Shown: positions 1 to 12,219, counted from the stretch's first letter. The stretch: DNA of 64,000 nucleotides from Gymnogyps californianus (GCF_018139145.2 NC_059481.1:10404368-10468367); one strand, 5' to 3'. The notes: generated by a model not told the origin, from the letters alone. Translations and numbers: made by a program.

Positions 1-849
1 GATCCATCAACACTGTAAGTTTGTGTAAACCCCAGAATCCCAAACTGTTGAGTCAGCGCTCCTTAGTCAGATTCACTTTATTATTCCAGGGGCAGCAAAT
101 TAAGGTCACTCATTTTAATACAGTGCGCAGGAGTGAGATGTTTACCATTCAGTCTCAGCTGGGATCTATATGTTGGCAGGCTGATGTCATTCTGCGAGCT
201 TCCTGTACAGGAACATATTTTTATCTCTGTTCATGTTATGAAACAACAAAAGAGGAGTATTGCCTGGGCTTGATGGCAGAGAAATAAGGCACAGACCAAA
301 TGCCCTCTGAGCAGATGGATACACCTGCCCTCTAAATAAGTGTAAATACAAATCACTAGAGAGCCAAGTGCAAAATGCTGAATGATGCCAGGAGTAATAA
401 GAAATAATTTAGGGTGGGTTCAGACATTTCAGAATAGCCCATACTCTCTTCGGTTGAAAGGGGAAAGTTTTGGGCAGCAACCGATGAACTGTGTCACCCA
501 TGTGGGCTTTCATCACTGACACGTGAATGGCCTTATCCCACGGTGGGTTGAAGCTTTTGAGAATGCTCTTTGCAGCATCAATGCTGTCTGCTCTCTGCTA
601 CCACGGGAGCACATGGCCACAAGCTGCCCTGATGTGCAGAGGCTCTGTCTCACACAGCACCTTTCCGGAGGGATCCCATCTCCCAGGCGCCTTCCAAGGC
701 CTCAGGGCAGTGACAAGGAGGATGGGGCAGTGCAGGGGACCACCAAATGGCGACGTATCAGAGTGAATGGCACACGGCAGCTGCGGTTATTCATCCAGGC
801 CAAACAGATTTGCTTGCGTTTAGTTCATTTGGTGAAGTCTGCCCTCAGG

Positions 850-1060
850 TAGCATGTGTCTTATAGGCCCCTTATCTTGTTCTCATATTCCCCCAAATAT
901 AAAGTTTTTGATAATTAGGAGAGACCTGTCATCCGTGTGTCTCTCTGCACACTCCAGGGGTGTTATTCACATGATAAGGATGGAGCTTATCACACTTTAT
1001 TATGTATTATCATCACCATGAATTTACCATAAACTTTTGGCTACTGGCTTCCACTGAGCT
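850..1060. promoter_or_regulatory. Candidate intronic conserved element with GATA-type motifs
   Basis: This AT-rich segment carries a homeodomain-type core (GATAATTAGG near 909) and two GATA-type sites close together (GATAAGG near 974 and CTTATCA near 986). The composition and motif spacing look like an enhancer in the intron of a developmental transcription factor. Conservation cannot be tested here, so this is inference only. Confidence 0.25.
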
Positions 1061-3885
1061 GTTGTAGGCAGTGTGATTAGGACTATCTCTGACGGCCAAA
1101 GTCCTTAAGCAGTTTCAGCCTCCTACGGAAATCCTGCTGCCTTTTCCACCCAAAGGTACAGCCTCCTTCAGAAGCATATCCCCCAGGATATTCTCTAGCT
1201 TGCACCAGTGAAGAGTTTTCACTCTCTAAAAATGTTATTGGATATTTTGTGATGTTTCAATGCTAGAAGCGGATGCTTTAGAAAGAGATTCCCAGGGTCT
1301 TAGTGGGCGCAGTTCAGACTGTAGCTGAGGCAGTCCCAGCTTTTATAGACCTGACACAACAGAGATTAGAAAGTACATGCAAGGAGAGAATTCTAAAAGT
1401 TTTTTTTATGTCTCCAAGACATGTCCTGTACACATGAGGTCAGGATAGCTAAAAGACTAGGCTTTGCAAGAAGAGGGGGAAAAGATGATCATAACAAAAC
1501 TTTTGAGAACTCTTTCAAGTCAGTCTAAAATATGTCTCCTTGTCTCTCCTATGGCGCATGCAGAAATGCAGGGCTTTTGTCGGCACTTCTTTGAGCTGGG
1601 CTGCGTCATTTCTTGGGGTTTTCCCACTCATGGGAAGGGTAACTGCTCTGAACCCACAGCAATGAAGCTGTTGGCTTGTAAACTCCCCATTACTTTCTGG
1701 GAATCTCACACTGGAGTCTGAGAGAGAAGCATAAAGCAGTTGTTTTTTTCTCCTACCTGTCTGAAGCAAATATAATGCTCATGAATAGTAAGGGTGAGAC
1801 AGTCCTCAAAACTAAACCAGTCCAGTGATGGGGTGGTGAAGACCCCAGAGCTCGGTGCTGAGTTTACCTTCTGATGTGAAGCAACTGGAATGTGCCTCCT
1901 CAGGCAAGACAGAGCCGAGCCCACAGTCATGAGAAATCCCCAGTCCTCTTTGTTCCCCAAAATGAACATTTCAGCTACAAAATGGGTTCCTACAGACTCC
2001 TTCTGTCCGAAGCATCTGGCTCAACCTTCCAGCCACGGCACTAACTGGTGTCAAATAATGTGTCAAATGTAATGGAAATTAGTGTGGTGTGAACCTGCTC
2101 ACGGGGACCTGAACTAAGACCACCACCTCATCTCGTACAGGGCACTCGATGGCCATCAAGTAATAATGGCTTGTGGTCAGCAGTGACCTGGGCCAGAGCT
2201 GGAACCATGACCTGTCACCTCAGGGTGAAAGGCCCCGTATCCCATTGCTGGTGGCCAGCACACAGTCTCCTCTCCATGTCAACCAGGCTCTGAATTCAGC
2301 ATGGCTGGAGACGTTATCATGTGTGTCTCCCCATTGCTGGTCTGGACCTGCTCTGGGTACAAACAGAGGGAAAAAGGGCTCCCTGTAAACGGAGACCCAC
2401 TTGCCTTGGCTTCCTCCTCCACAGGGTGAGAAGACTCATGCCAAGGCACCGGTGGGACTGTACACTTCCCTTCCACGGGGAGCCGTAATGCCGTGCTGTT
2501 GCAGTGCACTCCGGCAGGTGTGTTCCCCTCCTGCTGCCCTGTGTCCCTCCTCCCTTTCCAGCCACTTTGTACGGTCAAAAACCCAGCCGTGGCCATTGTG
2601 TGTGCCTGTCCTGGAGCTATGGGAACTGCTGCCGGCAGCTGGTGAGCGGTGTGACCCTTCGGAGCGCGTGGCCGCTGCCTCCGCCTGTCAGTGTGCATGT
2701 AAGGGCATGGCGCTCTCAGTGCCAGGTCTGAAACCCCCTAAATCCACCTTCTTCTTCCTCAGCATCTGCCACTTTTCCATCCTGTGTCTGAGAGCGTGCA
2801 CTCAGTGATGGCAACGTGGTGGGCCACCAGCTGAGCAATGCCTCTCGCAGTGAGAGTAGTCCTCTGCCTTCACAACTAGCCACGGGGCTCGGGGCAGAGT
2901 TTGCCCAAGTAGGATTTTCTGTTGTCGTTCCCCCTGCTCGGGTGCCAATTTTCCAGAAAAGCAGTCAGCAGAACTTGTGGTGGTGTTTTATTATGTGCCC
3001 CAAACAAACCATCAGAAAGCAGGTTTATTGAGAGTATTACCGGTTTCATTCTTTGCTTCTGGTTTTTAGAAAGGGAAATTCATGTTTGCCAGATACAGCT
3101 AGGCACATGTGTATGCACCAAGTGGTCCTGAAAATTGATTTATGGTAATCAGGGTGTTTTTCCTTAGATTTTAAAAAGAAATCCACCCTCTAGGGATGAA
3201 AGACTAGATCAAACGTCAGGGTTAACACCTGAGCTTACTGTAATCTTGACTTTTAGACTGACAGAACAGTGTAGTTCACATCACAGGTGGGCAAAATATC
3301 CTCTTCGCTATCTCAACCTAAAGATGCAATTAGTGTGTTTTCATAGGGGACACGATCCCGCTTCACCTCCGGCAGAGCAGGACTGATGCCGCCGTGCTGC
3401 ACATAGCCGGGCCAGCTGGGTGCTGCAGAAGAGCAGCAATAGATGGTGGAGCTGCAGCGGTGAGCCCCCGGGTCTGTACCATGCACAGGCAACTGGGCCT
3501 CAGGTTTGGCAAGTTAACTCGGCCAAATCCCTCGGGCGACTTAGAAGGAACAAAGGGAGAGAAAAATAGATTGATGGACTGTATCAGGAGAATTGCAAGT
3601 GTCAAAAATATCTGTTGCTCAGGGCAGAGGAAGATGGAAGTGACTGGAAGAGGCCAGAGTTCAGCAGTGGATTTATAAGGCTCCTCTGGCACTGATAATA
3701 TTACATTGTCATATCTGCACATGTGTTGCCAGAGTCAGAGTGACTCTTTCTTTATCCTCTTCTTTGCTTTTTTCTTAACTAGACTTTCTTAAGGCTTTTT
3801 CAAAAGGCATCACAAGGAGCATCGCTCAGCTGGGGCAGCCCAGAGACAAAGAGCACAGCTGTCTGCAGTGGGGAGCGAGGGCAGC

Positions 3886-4052
3886 ACGCAAGGGCAGCAG
3901 GCAGCACGCGAGGGGAGTTGCAAGGGGCAGCATGCAAGGGCAGCAGGCAGCACGCGAGGGGAGTGTGCAAGGGCAGCATGCAAGGGCAGCAGGCAGCACG
4001 CGAGGGGAGTGTGCAAGGGCAGCGTGCAAGGGCAGCAGGCAGCACGCGAGGG
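3886..4052. repeat. 46-bp GC-rich minisatellite, about 3.6 copies
   Basis: Unit starts fall at 3886, 3932, 3978 and 4024, exactly 46 bp apart. Copies 2 and 3 are identical over their length. Copy 1 differs slightly (TTGCAAGGGG in place of TGTGCAAGGG), and copy 4 stops matching after about 29 bp. Each unit contains a GCAAGGGCAGCAGGCAGCACGCGAGGGG core followed by a second shorter GTGCAAGGGCAGC, so it has internal substructure. Because 46 is not a multiple of three and the unit lacks stops, overlapping frames stay open on both strands. Those frames are a by-product of the repeat and are not genes. Confidence 0.95.
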
Positions 4053-4624
4053 CTGCGTGCGAGCAGGTGTGCCATGGGAGAGGTGCACGCCTCTGGGGAG
4101 CACAGCACCCCACAAAGCGCCTGAGTTCAGCTTCTGTGCTGTGGGAGAGGGTCCGCTCACAGTGCTCACGGGCAGGGGCACGTGAAGGACATTAGTGTAA
4201 ATTACTTTTATTACCTTCTGCTACGCAAAATAAAATCCAGATGAAGGTGTGTGATAAACAGTTTTGAAGACAGGCTCTGGTGTTTCTCCAAAAAAGGGTT
4301 TCAGTCGGTGTCTCTGGAGCCTCTGACTTCAGCGGACACCCTTGCCGGCATTAGAGGAGGACCTGGCCGAAGCAGGCGTAGCTGCTTTGTCTGAGCGTGA
4401 CCTGGGCTGAGTGCAGGCTGCTGTCACCGGGCTGGACGGCCCCAATTTGTCAGCCCTGGCAGTGTGAGCTGGCCGGTCTCTGTGCCTGCTCTGGATAAAC
4501 TCTCACGTTGGAGCAGATTTTATCCCATGGTGTACATTTGTTGCCTGGCAAGCTGGAAGCTACAATTTATTATTAAAATTGATTGGCTCTAGTGCAGGGA
4601 AAACGATCGTAAGGAAACCCTATT

Positions 4625-4745
4625 ACAGTTTTTCATTATCACCATTATTTATTTTTAAGTGCTATTAATATTCTTGAGTCTGGACAAGGCAGAAGATGAG
4701 AGGTGGTATCCGCCCTTGCTGCTCACAACCCGAGGCCTGGCAGTA
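4625..4745. mobile_element. Possible ancient amniote interspersed repeat fragment
   Basis: An ATTATTTATTTTTAAGTGCT stretch is followed by a GGACAAGGCAGAAGATGAGA-like segment and a TGCTCACAACC end. The order resembles an old sauropsid repeat whose consensus reads roughly 'attatttgtat ... gtacaaacacagaa ... agagcttacaatc'. The match is from memory and degraded, so confidence is low. Confidence 0.3.
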
Positions 4746-7299
4746 CTGTCTGCAAGGGTTCTTTGAACAGTTAAGCATATTGGAAAGTTTTTGCCCTCAA
4801 TCTGCCTCTGGTGAATGCTAATGGGAGCAGAGCTGAAAAGGAAACAACTTTTGCGTTGCCTGAAAATGATCCGGATTTCGCAGGTGTTCCCAGTCTCCCC
4901 CAGGTGGAAAAAGGCTCTGGAAGCAATGCTGGGCAGAGACAGGGCCAGTGTGCTGCTCAGCAGGCACCGCGGGTCCGGGAGGATCCAGAGCCCAAACTGG
5001 GCTCGGCTGGGCTGCTCTGCTAGGGGCAGTGGCTGCCTCGGTTACACGTGTTGGGCTGTGCCGTGTCCAACGAGGGCTGAACCTGTTGCGTGTGGGTCTT
5101 CGTGTCTCAGATAAGGTCCCAAATTGCAACCGAGTCACTGTCTCACTCTCTCTGAACCAATATGTCATTAGTCCTTAATTCAAAGTAGAAGAACTCCAAC
5201 TTGGATGTGAGGACAAGAACTGTCTTATTTCGTAGGCTGAGCTAGAGCATAGCTTCCCCTGTTCCCACTGGGTGTGGACCAAGCCTTAGGAAACCAGCAA
5301 TCCTGCATGATAGTCTGTTAAAAAATAAAGTCCACACTGGTCTGCAGGATGGCTCCCAGCTTCTCCAGGGAGCACCATGGGAACCTCAATGCTCACTTTC
5401 TGATGGGCTTGACGCAAATTAAGTTTTGTTTGCAAAATACTAAAATTGGCTTATTTGTTTCATAGACTGGATAGGATTTATTTTTTCTCCCCAGCAGTGA
5501 GCACTTTTTTCTTACCTCTGTGATGTTACTAGCAGTAATCATGACATCTCTGATACAACTGAAGTTGAGGAACAAGGTATGTTGTAACTCTTGGGACATT
5601 TTCTGAAGAAATAATTATTCAGGACTATTACATTTCAGGAGACGAGCACAAGCTCAGGAAGACAACATGTGAAGCAAGTTAGTTTCACAACAGATGGTTG
5701 TTTTTTTGTTATTCTCTATGATTTCAGAGAACTCGTGTTCTGATGAGTTTGTGATTGAAACCCCAGAGGTTTACGCTGCTGATTGAACTAGCTTTGTATC
5801 TACTGCTGTGACTGTCATTTGTGATGTGACGATTCCTGCTGAAGCGTTGTACAGTGCTGACTCGGATCACGCTATTTGTATAGTTAGGATTTTGTGACAA
5901 ACGATGATCTAGACAGAGTATCTAGGTGAAAGCTGGAATTTGTGTAGTCTTTGAAAAAGGAAGGGGTAAAGTATCATGAGCAGAAGTGAAGTGTTAGGCA
6001 CAGCAAACTTTGCCTGAGTTTGGTTTGTCTCCTTTGCTGCATGAGCCCGTTAGCAGGGGCAGAGTCAGAGCTGGAGGCTGAGGTTGTTACAGAGCCGAGC
6101 TTCTGCGGCTGCTTTCATGGGAACTTCTGATTGTCAAATGGTTAGATGTGTATAAAAGATTGAGATGCTGTTCATATCTTCTTTGTTCCTCATTCCTAAT
6201 ATTTGTCAGTAAATAACAGACTATTCTTGCAGAAGTCTTTTTAACCCTTGAGTTATCAATGTTAACTTTCAATGGGGATGCAGCATTATTTCAATAGGCA
6301 CTGGTCCCCACAGTGAATTCAGCAGCTTGACTTCAGTGGAGGCTCGCTTGCATAAGGAAACCTGTTTTTCAGCCCAGAAGCTCCACAGTGTTTTAGAGGT
6401 CAGGATGTAACTTCAAAGCACTCTTCAAAGGTTTTCAGATAAAAATAACTGTAGAAGATATGAGTTTGGCATCGCAGTCAATTTGATTGATGTTTCATTG
6501 CTTATGAAAGAATGTGTAGCTGGAACATACATTGTTAGGGAGCTCTTCAAAAGCTTCTCCTCAGAGGGGGCTGAGACGCCGGTGTCTTGGTCCCTGCCTG
6601 GGCCAGCAGAAGGTGCCTTTGCATCTCCTGAATCTTGCTGTCTGATCTGTGCAGTTGCTATTTCTCTAAGTACAAAAGGTGGATGACTATTTTTATACCT
6701 CCCTCGAGCAATTAAACCCTCATGCCAAGGTTGGCTCTCGGTAGTAATAAAAGATGTAGGAAGGACATTTGTAATTTGTTGTTTTCATTCCAATAACCAT
6801 GGAATAGGTGGAGACACTGCACAGAATTCTTCATATAATCAGCACTGATCTCCACAGAAATCAGGAGTAGACAGGCACAGAGACAGAACATCCATATTAC
6901 CTTCAGAAATACATCTCTAAATCAGCATTAGAGGAGATTGTTAGAGAAAAAAGGGGAACAGACAACTTCAGACTCTTTTGCAAGTGAGACAGAGCAATCT
7001 GTCCTCCCAAGGAAACCTTTATCCTAGCGAAATGCTAACAAGATGAGCTAGCGCACAGTCAAAGGCTGGCAGGGGGATCCAGGAGTCGCCCTCCCATCCC
7101 GTCAGATCCTGCCTGGCAGGTGATCTGCAAGGCAGATTTGATACTGCAAGCGCCCTTTAATAGTGTAGAGCAAAGTAATGTTCTGAAAGGGAAAGAAGGG
7201 ATGATAGATGAAATAAGGTGAAATTCTATAAGGAAGATTTAGTATACCATTGTTCTTCATGTCAAAACATGGTTTATTTTGTTCAGAATACATAATCAT

Positions 7300-7600
7300 C
7301 TGGCCTGTAAGACTGTAGTAGCATCCTGATTTCTCCCAGTTCCTTATTTCTCAGCCAATAAAAAGCTACAGAAATGGATTGACAACAACTAATGAAGGTA
7401 AAAAAGGTGGGCAAGGTTGACTGTAGAGCTCAGTGAATTTCCACTCTGCCTCGTAGGGATATTACATAGTTAAATTCCCAGCACTAATGGGCGTTATCAA
7501 AATGTAAGTTCTCAATAATGGCATTTGCTGAGTTTCAACAGCCAACGACAACGGTATTTTCTAACTTCTATTCTTTATATTTTTTATAGTTTATAATAAG
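7300..7600. promoter_or_regulatory. AT-rich pre-exon segment, candidate conserved element
   Basis: This segment just upstream of the homeodomain exon contains AGCCAATAAAAAGC, an ACTAATGAAG homeodomain-type site and GGGCGTTATCAAAATG. It has no repeats and no coding signal. Its position and composition are compatible with a conserved intronic element, but no comparison is available. Confidence 0.2.
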
Positions 7601-7709
7601 TTAGAAAATTAAATGTAACACATCCTCTCCAAATTTGGAAGCTGACATGAACGGTCCTTTTTCCTTAGTTTGTCCTGTACTACGTGCCTGCGCACTCCTC
7701 TGCCAGCCC

Positions 7710-7737
7710 TCTCTAACCGTCCTCCCCTTTCTTGCAG
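7710..7737 (+). other. ONECUT1: 3' splice site of ONECUT1 homeodomain exon
   Basis: A pyrimidine-rich run (CTCTCTAACC then GTCCTCCCCTTTCTTGCAG) ends in AG at 7736-7737. Splicing here leaves CG as the first two exon bases. These complete an alanine codon begun in the previous exon, and the next codon is Cys of the CKRKEQ sequence, as in known ONECUT proteins. Confidence 0.9.
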
Positions 7738-8030
7738 CGTGCAAGAGGAAAGAACAAGAGCACGGGAAGGATAGAGGGAATACACCCAAAAAGCCTCGGT
7801 TGGTCTTCACGGATGTCCAGCGTCGAACTCTACATGCAATATTCAAGGAAAATAAGCGTCCATCCAAAGAATTACAAATCACCATTTCCCAGCAGCTCGG
7901 GTTGGAGCTGAGCACCGTCAGCAACTTTTTCATGAATGCACGGAGGAGGAGTCTGGATAAGTGGCAAGACGAGGGCAGCTCCAATTCAGGCAACTCATCT
8001 TCTTCATCAAGCACTTGTACCAAAGCATGA
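7738..8030 (+). CDS. ONECUT1: ONECUT1 (HNF-6) terminal coding exon: homeodomain and C-terminus
   Basis: This is the last exon of hepatocyte nuclear factor 6, a nuclear transcription factor for liver, biliary, pancreatic and neural development. It binds ATCAAT-type sites through one cut domain plus a homeodomain. The exon encodes 96 complete residues from CKRKEQ to STCTKA and the TGA at 8028-8030. The divergent homeodomain covers about exon residues 16-75. It has the ONECUT-class recognition helix VSNFFMNARRR, with Phe at homeodomain position 48, Met at 50 and Asn at 51, in place of the usual Trp48. The Ser-rich tail GSSNSGNSSSSSSTCTKA separates it from ONECUT2, whose tail is shorter and Gly/Thr-rich. 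The open frame continues upstream past the splice site to an ATG at 7635, but that part is intron. The first exon, with the cut domain, is outside the window. The paralogue ONECUT3 is a less likely alternative. Confidence 0.96.
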
Positions 8031-8070
8031 AGGAATAACCACGAACTAAACCTCGGTGGAAAAGCTTTAA

Positions 8071-8097
8071 AAATAAATAAATAAATAAATAAATAAA
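8071..8097 (+). repeat. (AAAT)n microsatellite in the 3' UTR
   Basis: About seven tandem AAAT units lie 40 bp after the ONECUT1 stop codon. The run contains several overlapping AATAAA hexamers. Use as a poly(A) signal so close to the stop is unlikely but not excluded. The tract is probably length-polymorphic. Confidence 0.95.
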
Positions 8098-9933
8098 GAC
8101 AGACCAGGACCTCAAGATAGCAGGTTTATACTTAGAACTATTTGAAAAAAATGTTATTTATAAGTCCAAAGAAACCAAAGACTTATTTCACCTGCATTAT
8201 GACTTTGTTCTAAGACACACACTTTAGTAGGAAGACGACTTGCAAAAAATAGAGAGGAAGAAGAACGCGAAATGGAGGGAATGAAACGGAACGCAAAGAG
8301 AAGAGAAACAGACCACTGGTCTTACACCTTCGCCCATGATCGTCTTCACCGTACTTGGCTGTTTAGTGGTTTGGAGCATAGTGATTTCTTGTCATTGAAC
8401 GGACATCTCTTCAGATATGGCTCTTCATTTCCACAGCAGTTGCCATGAAGGTGTATAGTGTATCCGTACTGTGTACACGCCGGTGGTTAGGGACTTAGTC
8501 AGGGCTGGTCTTCACAGAGGGTTGTGCCATGGCATGACCGACAAAGCGTGGAGTCGTCTGAATTCATTTGAACGGTAGTGTGATTTTTGCTGTTTCATGG
8601 TTTGAACTTCACCGGTGCAACGCCTGGAAACAAGTTCAAACTAGGCAAAGAAATTTTGAATGGTACCTAAACCAGTGCATTCTCTTTGTTTGTTAAGGAA
8701 TGTTCAGATTGAAAAAAGGAAAACTATTCCATCCATAAAAAAAAAATCGACTAGCTACCAAAGAACACATTTAATAATTATATTGCAGGTATTTTATTGC
8801 AATGATTTTAATATTCCAAAGCTATTTTTACACAAAATACTATGTAGAGTTATAGGTATAAACTAATCTAACTGTATAACACATAAAACTTGTAATCAAG
8901 ACTGTTATTTGCAATTAGTAAAACCACATTATTGTTTATTTCCATGATTGGCAAGAAAGAATGTCATCCGAGATCACAGCCCTTGTCAGAGCACAGGTAG
9001 TGATAATGGGGTGCTGCTTCCATTGAAGCCAGTGAGCCTTTTTGTCGCTGACTTCAACGGGAGCAAAAAAACGGGCCGTTACAGCCATGTGTAAGATAGT
9101 GTGGTAGCTATCGTGCGTGCATCCCCTTATTACACTCTCCCAGGCTGATATTGCTGGAAGCCCGTTGAACAACGCTCTTTGCAAACCGTGCGCTGTGTAT
9201 AAATACAGCTCAGCTCTGCCATCTAGCCTGCAAACAGGAGACCTGAGGCATTTTGTATGCAAAAATGAAAGGAATTGCGAAATGTAAAACCACAGGGCTC
9301 AGCATCTGATCAATACTCATTGACATTGGTGAGCTTTTTTTTACCTATTGACTTTACTAGGCAAAGGAATAGCAATAGCTTTGAAGGCTCGCGGTCTTTT
9401 ACTGTTGAAAACAGTGGTACAACATCAGTTAATGTTGGTGGGAAGAGCTCCAACAGGAGCTCTGGTAGTGCTTTTGGAAGGCTGAATCGTGGTGCCTCTG
9501 AAGTCAATAGCAAAATTCCCATGACGCCGATACAGCCTGATGTTTTGTGGCGTCGTATCTGTGTGTAGCAGGCTGAGCTTTTGTCCCATGCATTCTTTCT
9601 TGCTCATCTATTAATCAGGATAATGCATGAAATAGTTAAAAGTTTGTAGCTGAAAAGCTTTAAATGCTCTGTTGCTAAGAGACCTGTAGAAGAGAAATCA
9701 TCCCATTCCTACTCTGATAAAATTAAAAAGGAAAGCGTGCAACATCTGCATATTAAATTTTAGTGTAAGGCAAAATAGACTTTAAAAACCATACGTGTGC
9801 CTGTTAGATTTCTAACTGGTGTTTCAAATTACTGTAGTAATTCTGCTAGGTATATTAAATTCCAAAGTAATCAAATATGCAGGTATAGGCCCAATGCAAG
9901 GATTAGAAATAGGTAATCTTACTTACACCCTTT

Positions 9934-9949
9934 AAAAAAAAAAAAAAAG
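9934..9949 (+). repeat. Poly(A) tract
   Basis: Uninterrupted run of about 16 A bases in an AT-rich flank. No target-site duplication or SINE body was recognised next to it. Confidence 0.9.
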
Positions 9950-10167
9950 AGAAAGGAAAATTCAAGGTAAACTAGAATCCAACTGCCATCAACAATAGCA
10001 GATACTGTTTTTTGGGATGAATCCAAATCAAAATACTAGCAACACCAAAGTTAAGCAACTTTGTAGCGCCAGTTATTTCCCAAGAGGACAGGGTCTAGTC
10101 AAGGTTCAGGGTATACAGTTAATTTCCAGTAAGTGTTTAGAATACAGCTGAAATATCTCTGTGTTAA

Positions 10168-10183
10168 AATAAAGTGAAATAAA
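10168..10183 (+). terminator. ONECUT1: Candidate poly(A) signals (two AATAAA)
   Basis: AATAAA occurs at 10168-10173 and again at 10178-10183. They could define a 3' end of ONECUT1 with a UTR of about 2.15 kb. No transcript data are available. Confidence 0.3.
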
Positions 10184-10429
10184 CCCAAGATATTTGGCAC
10201 TGAATATTTCTCCACATTTCCGTATGTTAAACCCACTTTAAGACTGACAAAGCAACTGTCTATGAAAATGTAATCAAATCTGTGAGTTTTTCGAGTCTCT
10301 AGCTTACCTTAAATTTTAGCGAGCTTTCTTTTAAAGTGTTCCATCCCCATGGAGACATAATTGACATGGAAACATTAATAAGCTCACATATAAAGTATCT
10401 TATGAATGCAGTCTCCTTCGTGTAAGGTT

Positions 10430-10435
10430 AATAAA
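10430..10435 (+). terminator. ONECUT1: Candidate poly(A) signal (TTAATAAAGG)
   Basis: An AATAAA hexamer about 2.4 kb after the stop is followed by a T-rich stretch (GTTTTAGTTTTTTCC) about 20 bp downstream, which fits a downstream element. It is one of several possible 3' ends. Confidence 0.35.
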
Positions 10436-10680
10436 GGACAGTGATAATTAATGTTTTAGTTTTTTCCAGCAAAACACTGCTTTGTAACGTACCTATAGTT
10501 TAGAAAAGAAAGCCTTATTTATTTAAAACTTGAGAATTTAAAAATGCAGGGAAATTCAAAGTACATTGCCGCATTTTTTAGTATTTCCATTGTATTGTCT
10601 TTAGAGACTACTTGCTGAAACCAAAGAGAACTTTCATACCAGCATTAAATTTGCACCCAATATGCAATTTCAGGATCTCT

Positions 10681-10795
10681 GATACACACACATGCAAGCC
10701 CCTGAATAGGTCTGTGTATATATACACGCACACACGTTTTTATGGGGTGTATGTATGTATACCTGTGCACACATATATCCACACACACTAAAACT
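10681..10795. repeat. Alternating purine-pyrimidine (TG/CA, TA) cluster
   Basis: Short imperfect runs of ACACAC, TGTGTATATATACACGCACA, GTATGTATGTATA and ACACATATATCC sit together. This is simple-sequence DNA, and the short frames across it are artefacts. Confidence 0.85.
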
Positions 10796-12189
10796 GATGC
10801 ACAAGTTATAGATTTTAAGTGTTTTGGTTTTTTTACATGTCTGTTTAAGTATATAAAAATCTTTTGGTTTTTCATAAGCCATTAGGAGCAAAACCACTCT
10901 TCCCATAAGCAATATGCGCCTCATACTCTGAATAGGCAAAGAATACGCTTTTCTTTAATTCCTTTCAAAACATGAAGCAAATAACTATGGAGCTGCTCAT
11001 TCTACCTGTAAAGCTGTTTTACCTCTGAGCAGACTGCCCGGCTGCACCGACTGAAGCACGGACAGGTTACCTGGTGCTCCCTGGCTCGGATCGTTGCCAT
11101 TCCTTAGCAGGGCATCCTTAAAGGGGAGCTTCTTTCTTATGCTGCGTTTAACAGGAAAGCCTGTCTCTGTCATATTAGTGTTAGTCTTTCGGTTCACTTC
11201 ATTCCTGACAAAATGGGAATTAGTTTCAAATTCAACAAAAAGACCTAAAAATCTGCCAGGAAGGGTTAGGAGAGGGAGCAGAACCTGAAACAATTTGGGA
11301 GCACCGGGAGATGGGGCTTCAGTCAAAGGTGACTCTACGAGCGAGAGGGCATTAGGAACGCGCATTCGGCTCATAGGCTGCATCCAACCTGACCGCAGTG
11401 ACCCACGAGGGGAGGCTGGCCAAGAGGTGAACTGTCCGCATCCATCCCCATTGTAAATGGCATTATTAGCTTTCCAGGAAAAAAAAAAATATTAAAAAAA
11501 AAAAATTCAGACCGGCCCATACCACTACGTTAGCCCCCACATTGCTTTCCAGGGGCCTCAGCCTCCTCTCCTTACTCAGGTAAAGCAAACCCAACAAGAG
11601 CGAGCGAGCCAGCAACGGGGCTGTCGCTTGAGAATTTGCTTCTGCTCCAGCTGATGCCAGAAGCAAATTCCCAAGCAGCCGAAGTGGCCGGGGGTGCCCC
11701 GGTGCCCCGGCACGGGACCAGCCCCAGGGCTGCCCGCGGGCACCGCTCTTCTCCTGAGAGGGATTTCAGGATAAGGCCACGGTGGCGGCGGGCGCTGCCC
11801 GGGGGGGCTGCCGCTGCCTGGAGGGCTCGGAAACACCGCTGAGCTTATACCAAAGAGTCTTAGGACACCTCTCCTCACCTGAGTTGTAAACAAGACATTT
11901 TTACCCTGAAAAGCGGTCCTTCTTTCTACTACTCTTCCTTCTATCCTCCTCCTCTTCCTCCTCCTTTGTACATAAGGATGAAAACTATGCATTTAGCAAA
12001 CAAAGAGAAAGCACTTACCCTTTTCTATCTCGCTGCGTTTGGGTGCATTCAAAGGCCCAGGGGCTAATTTTGAGACTTTGCTTAGCCTCCTGGTTTATTA
12101 TTGTGGTGTGGTTAGCTTTACAATACATTTGGTAACTATTTGCTAAAGACAAAGAAGCAAAAGGTAAGGAATAGCTACTTCCACGTGTT

Positions 12190-12219
12190 AAAAAAAAAGA
12201 AAAAAAAAGAAAAAAAAAG
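12190..12219 (+). repeat. Three phased A-tracts, (A9G)x3
   Basis: Three runs of nine A are each followed by a single G, giving an exact 10-bp period. A-tracts phased with the helical repeat are known to curve DNA. A functional role here is inference. Confidence 0.9.

Larger units (their letters stand above)
1..7737 (+). other. ONECUT1: ONECUT1 last intron (3' portion)
   Basis: This stretch has no supported coding exon. It ends in a strong 3' splice site before the ONECUT1 homeodomain exon, so it is the 3' part of the intron separating the cut-domain exon from the homeodomain exon. The cut-domain exon should be a long open frame in a CpG island, and nothing of that kind is present, so it must lie upstream of position 1. 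Open frames here are short and unrecognised. Notable contents are a 46-bp minisatellite near 3.9 kb, a probable ancient repeat near 4.65 kb, and AT-rich stretches near 0.85-1.05 kb and 7.3-7.6 kb that could be regulatory. Moderately GC-rich unique DNA lies near 2.4-2.75 kb and 4.9-5.1 kb. Confidence 0.8.
8031..10440 (+). other. ONECUT1: ONECUT1 3' UTR (at least part)
   Basis: The sequence after the stop is AT-rich, non-coding and transcript-like. It has a tetranucleotide repeat just after the stop and candidate poly(A) signals at 10168, 10178 and 10430. The true 3' end cannot be fixed from sequence alone. Use of a signal near 10.4 kb would give a UTR of about 2.4 kb. A longer form reaching 14.55 kb is also possible. 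Two short spots (about 9000-9070 and 9300-9365) resemble degraded CR1-type tails. Confidence 0.55.

Noticed and set aside
3800..4195. Overlapping frames across the minisatellite
   Set aside because: They are generated by the 46-bp repeat, which lacks stops in any frame.
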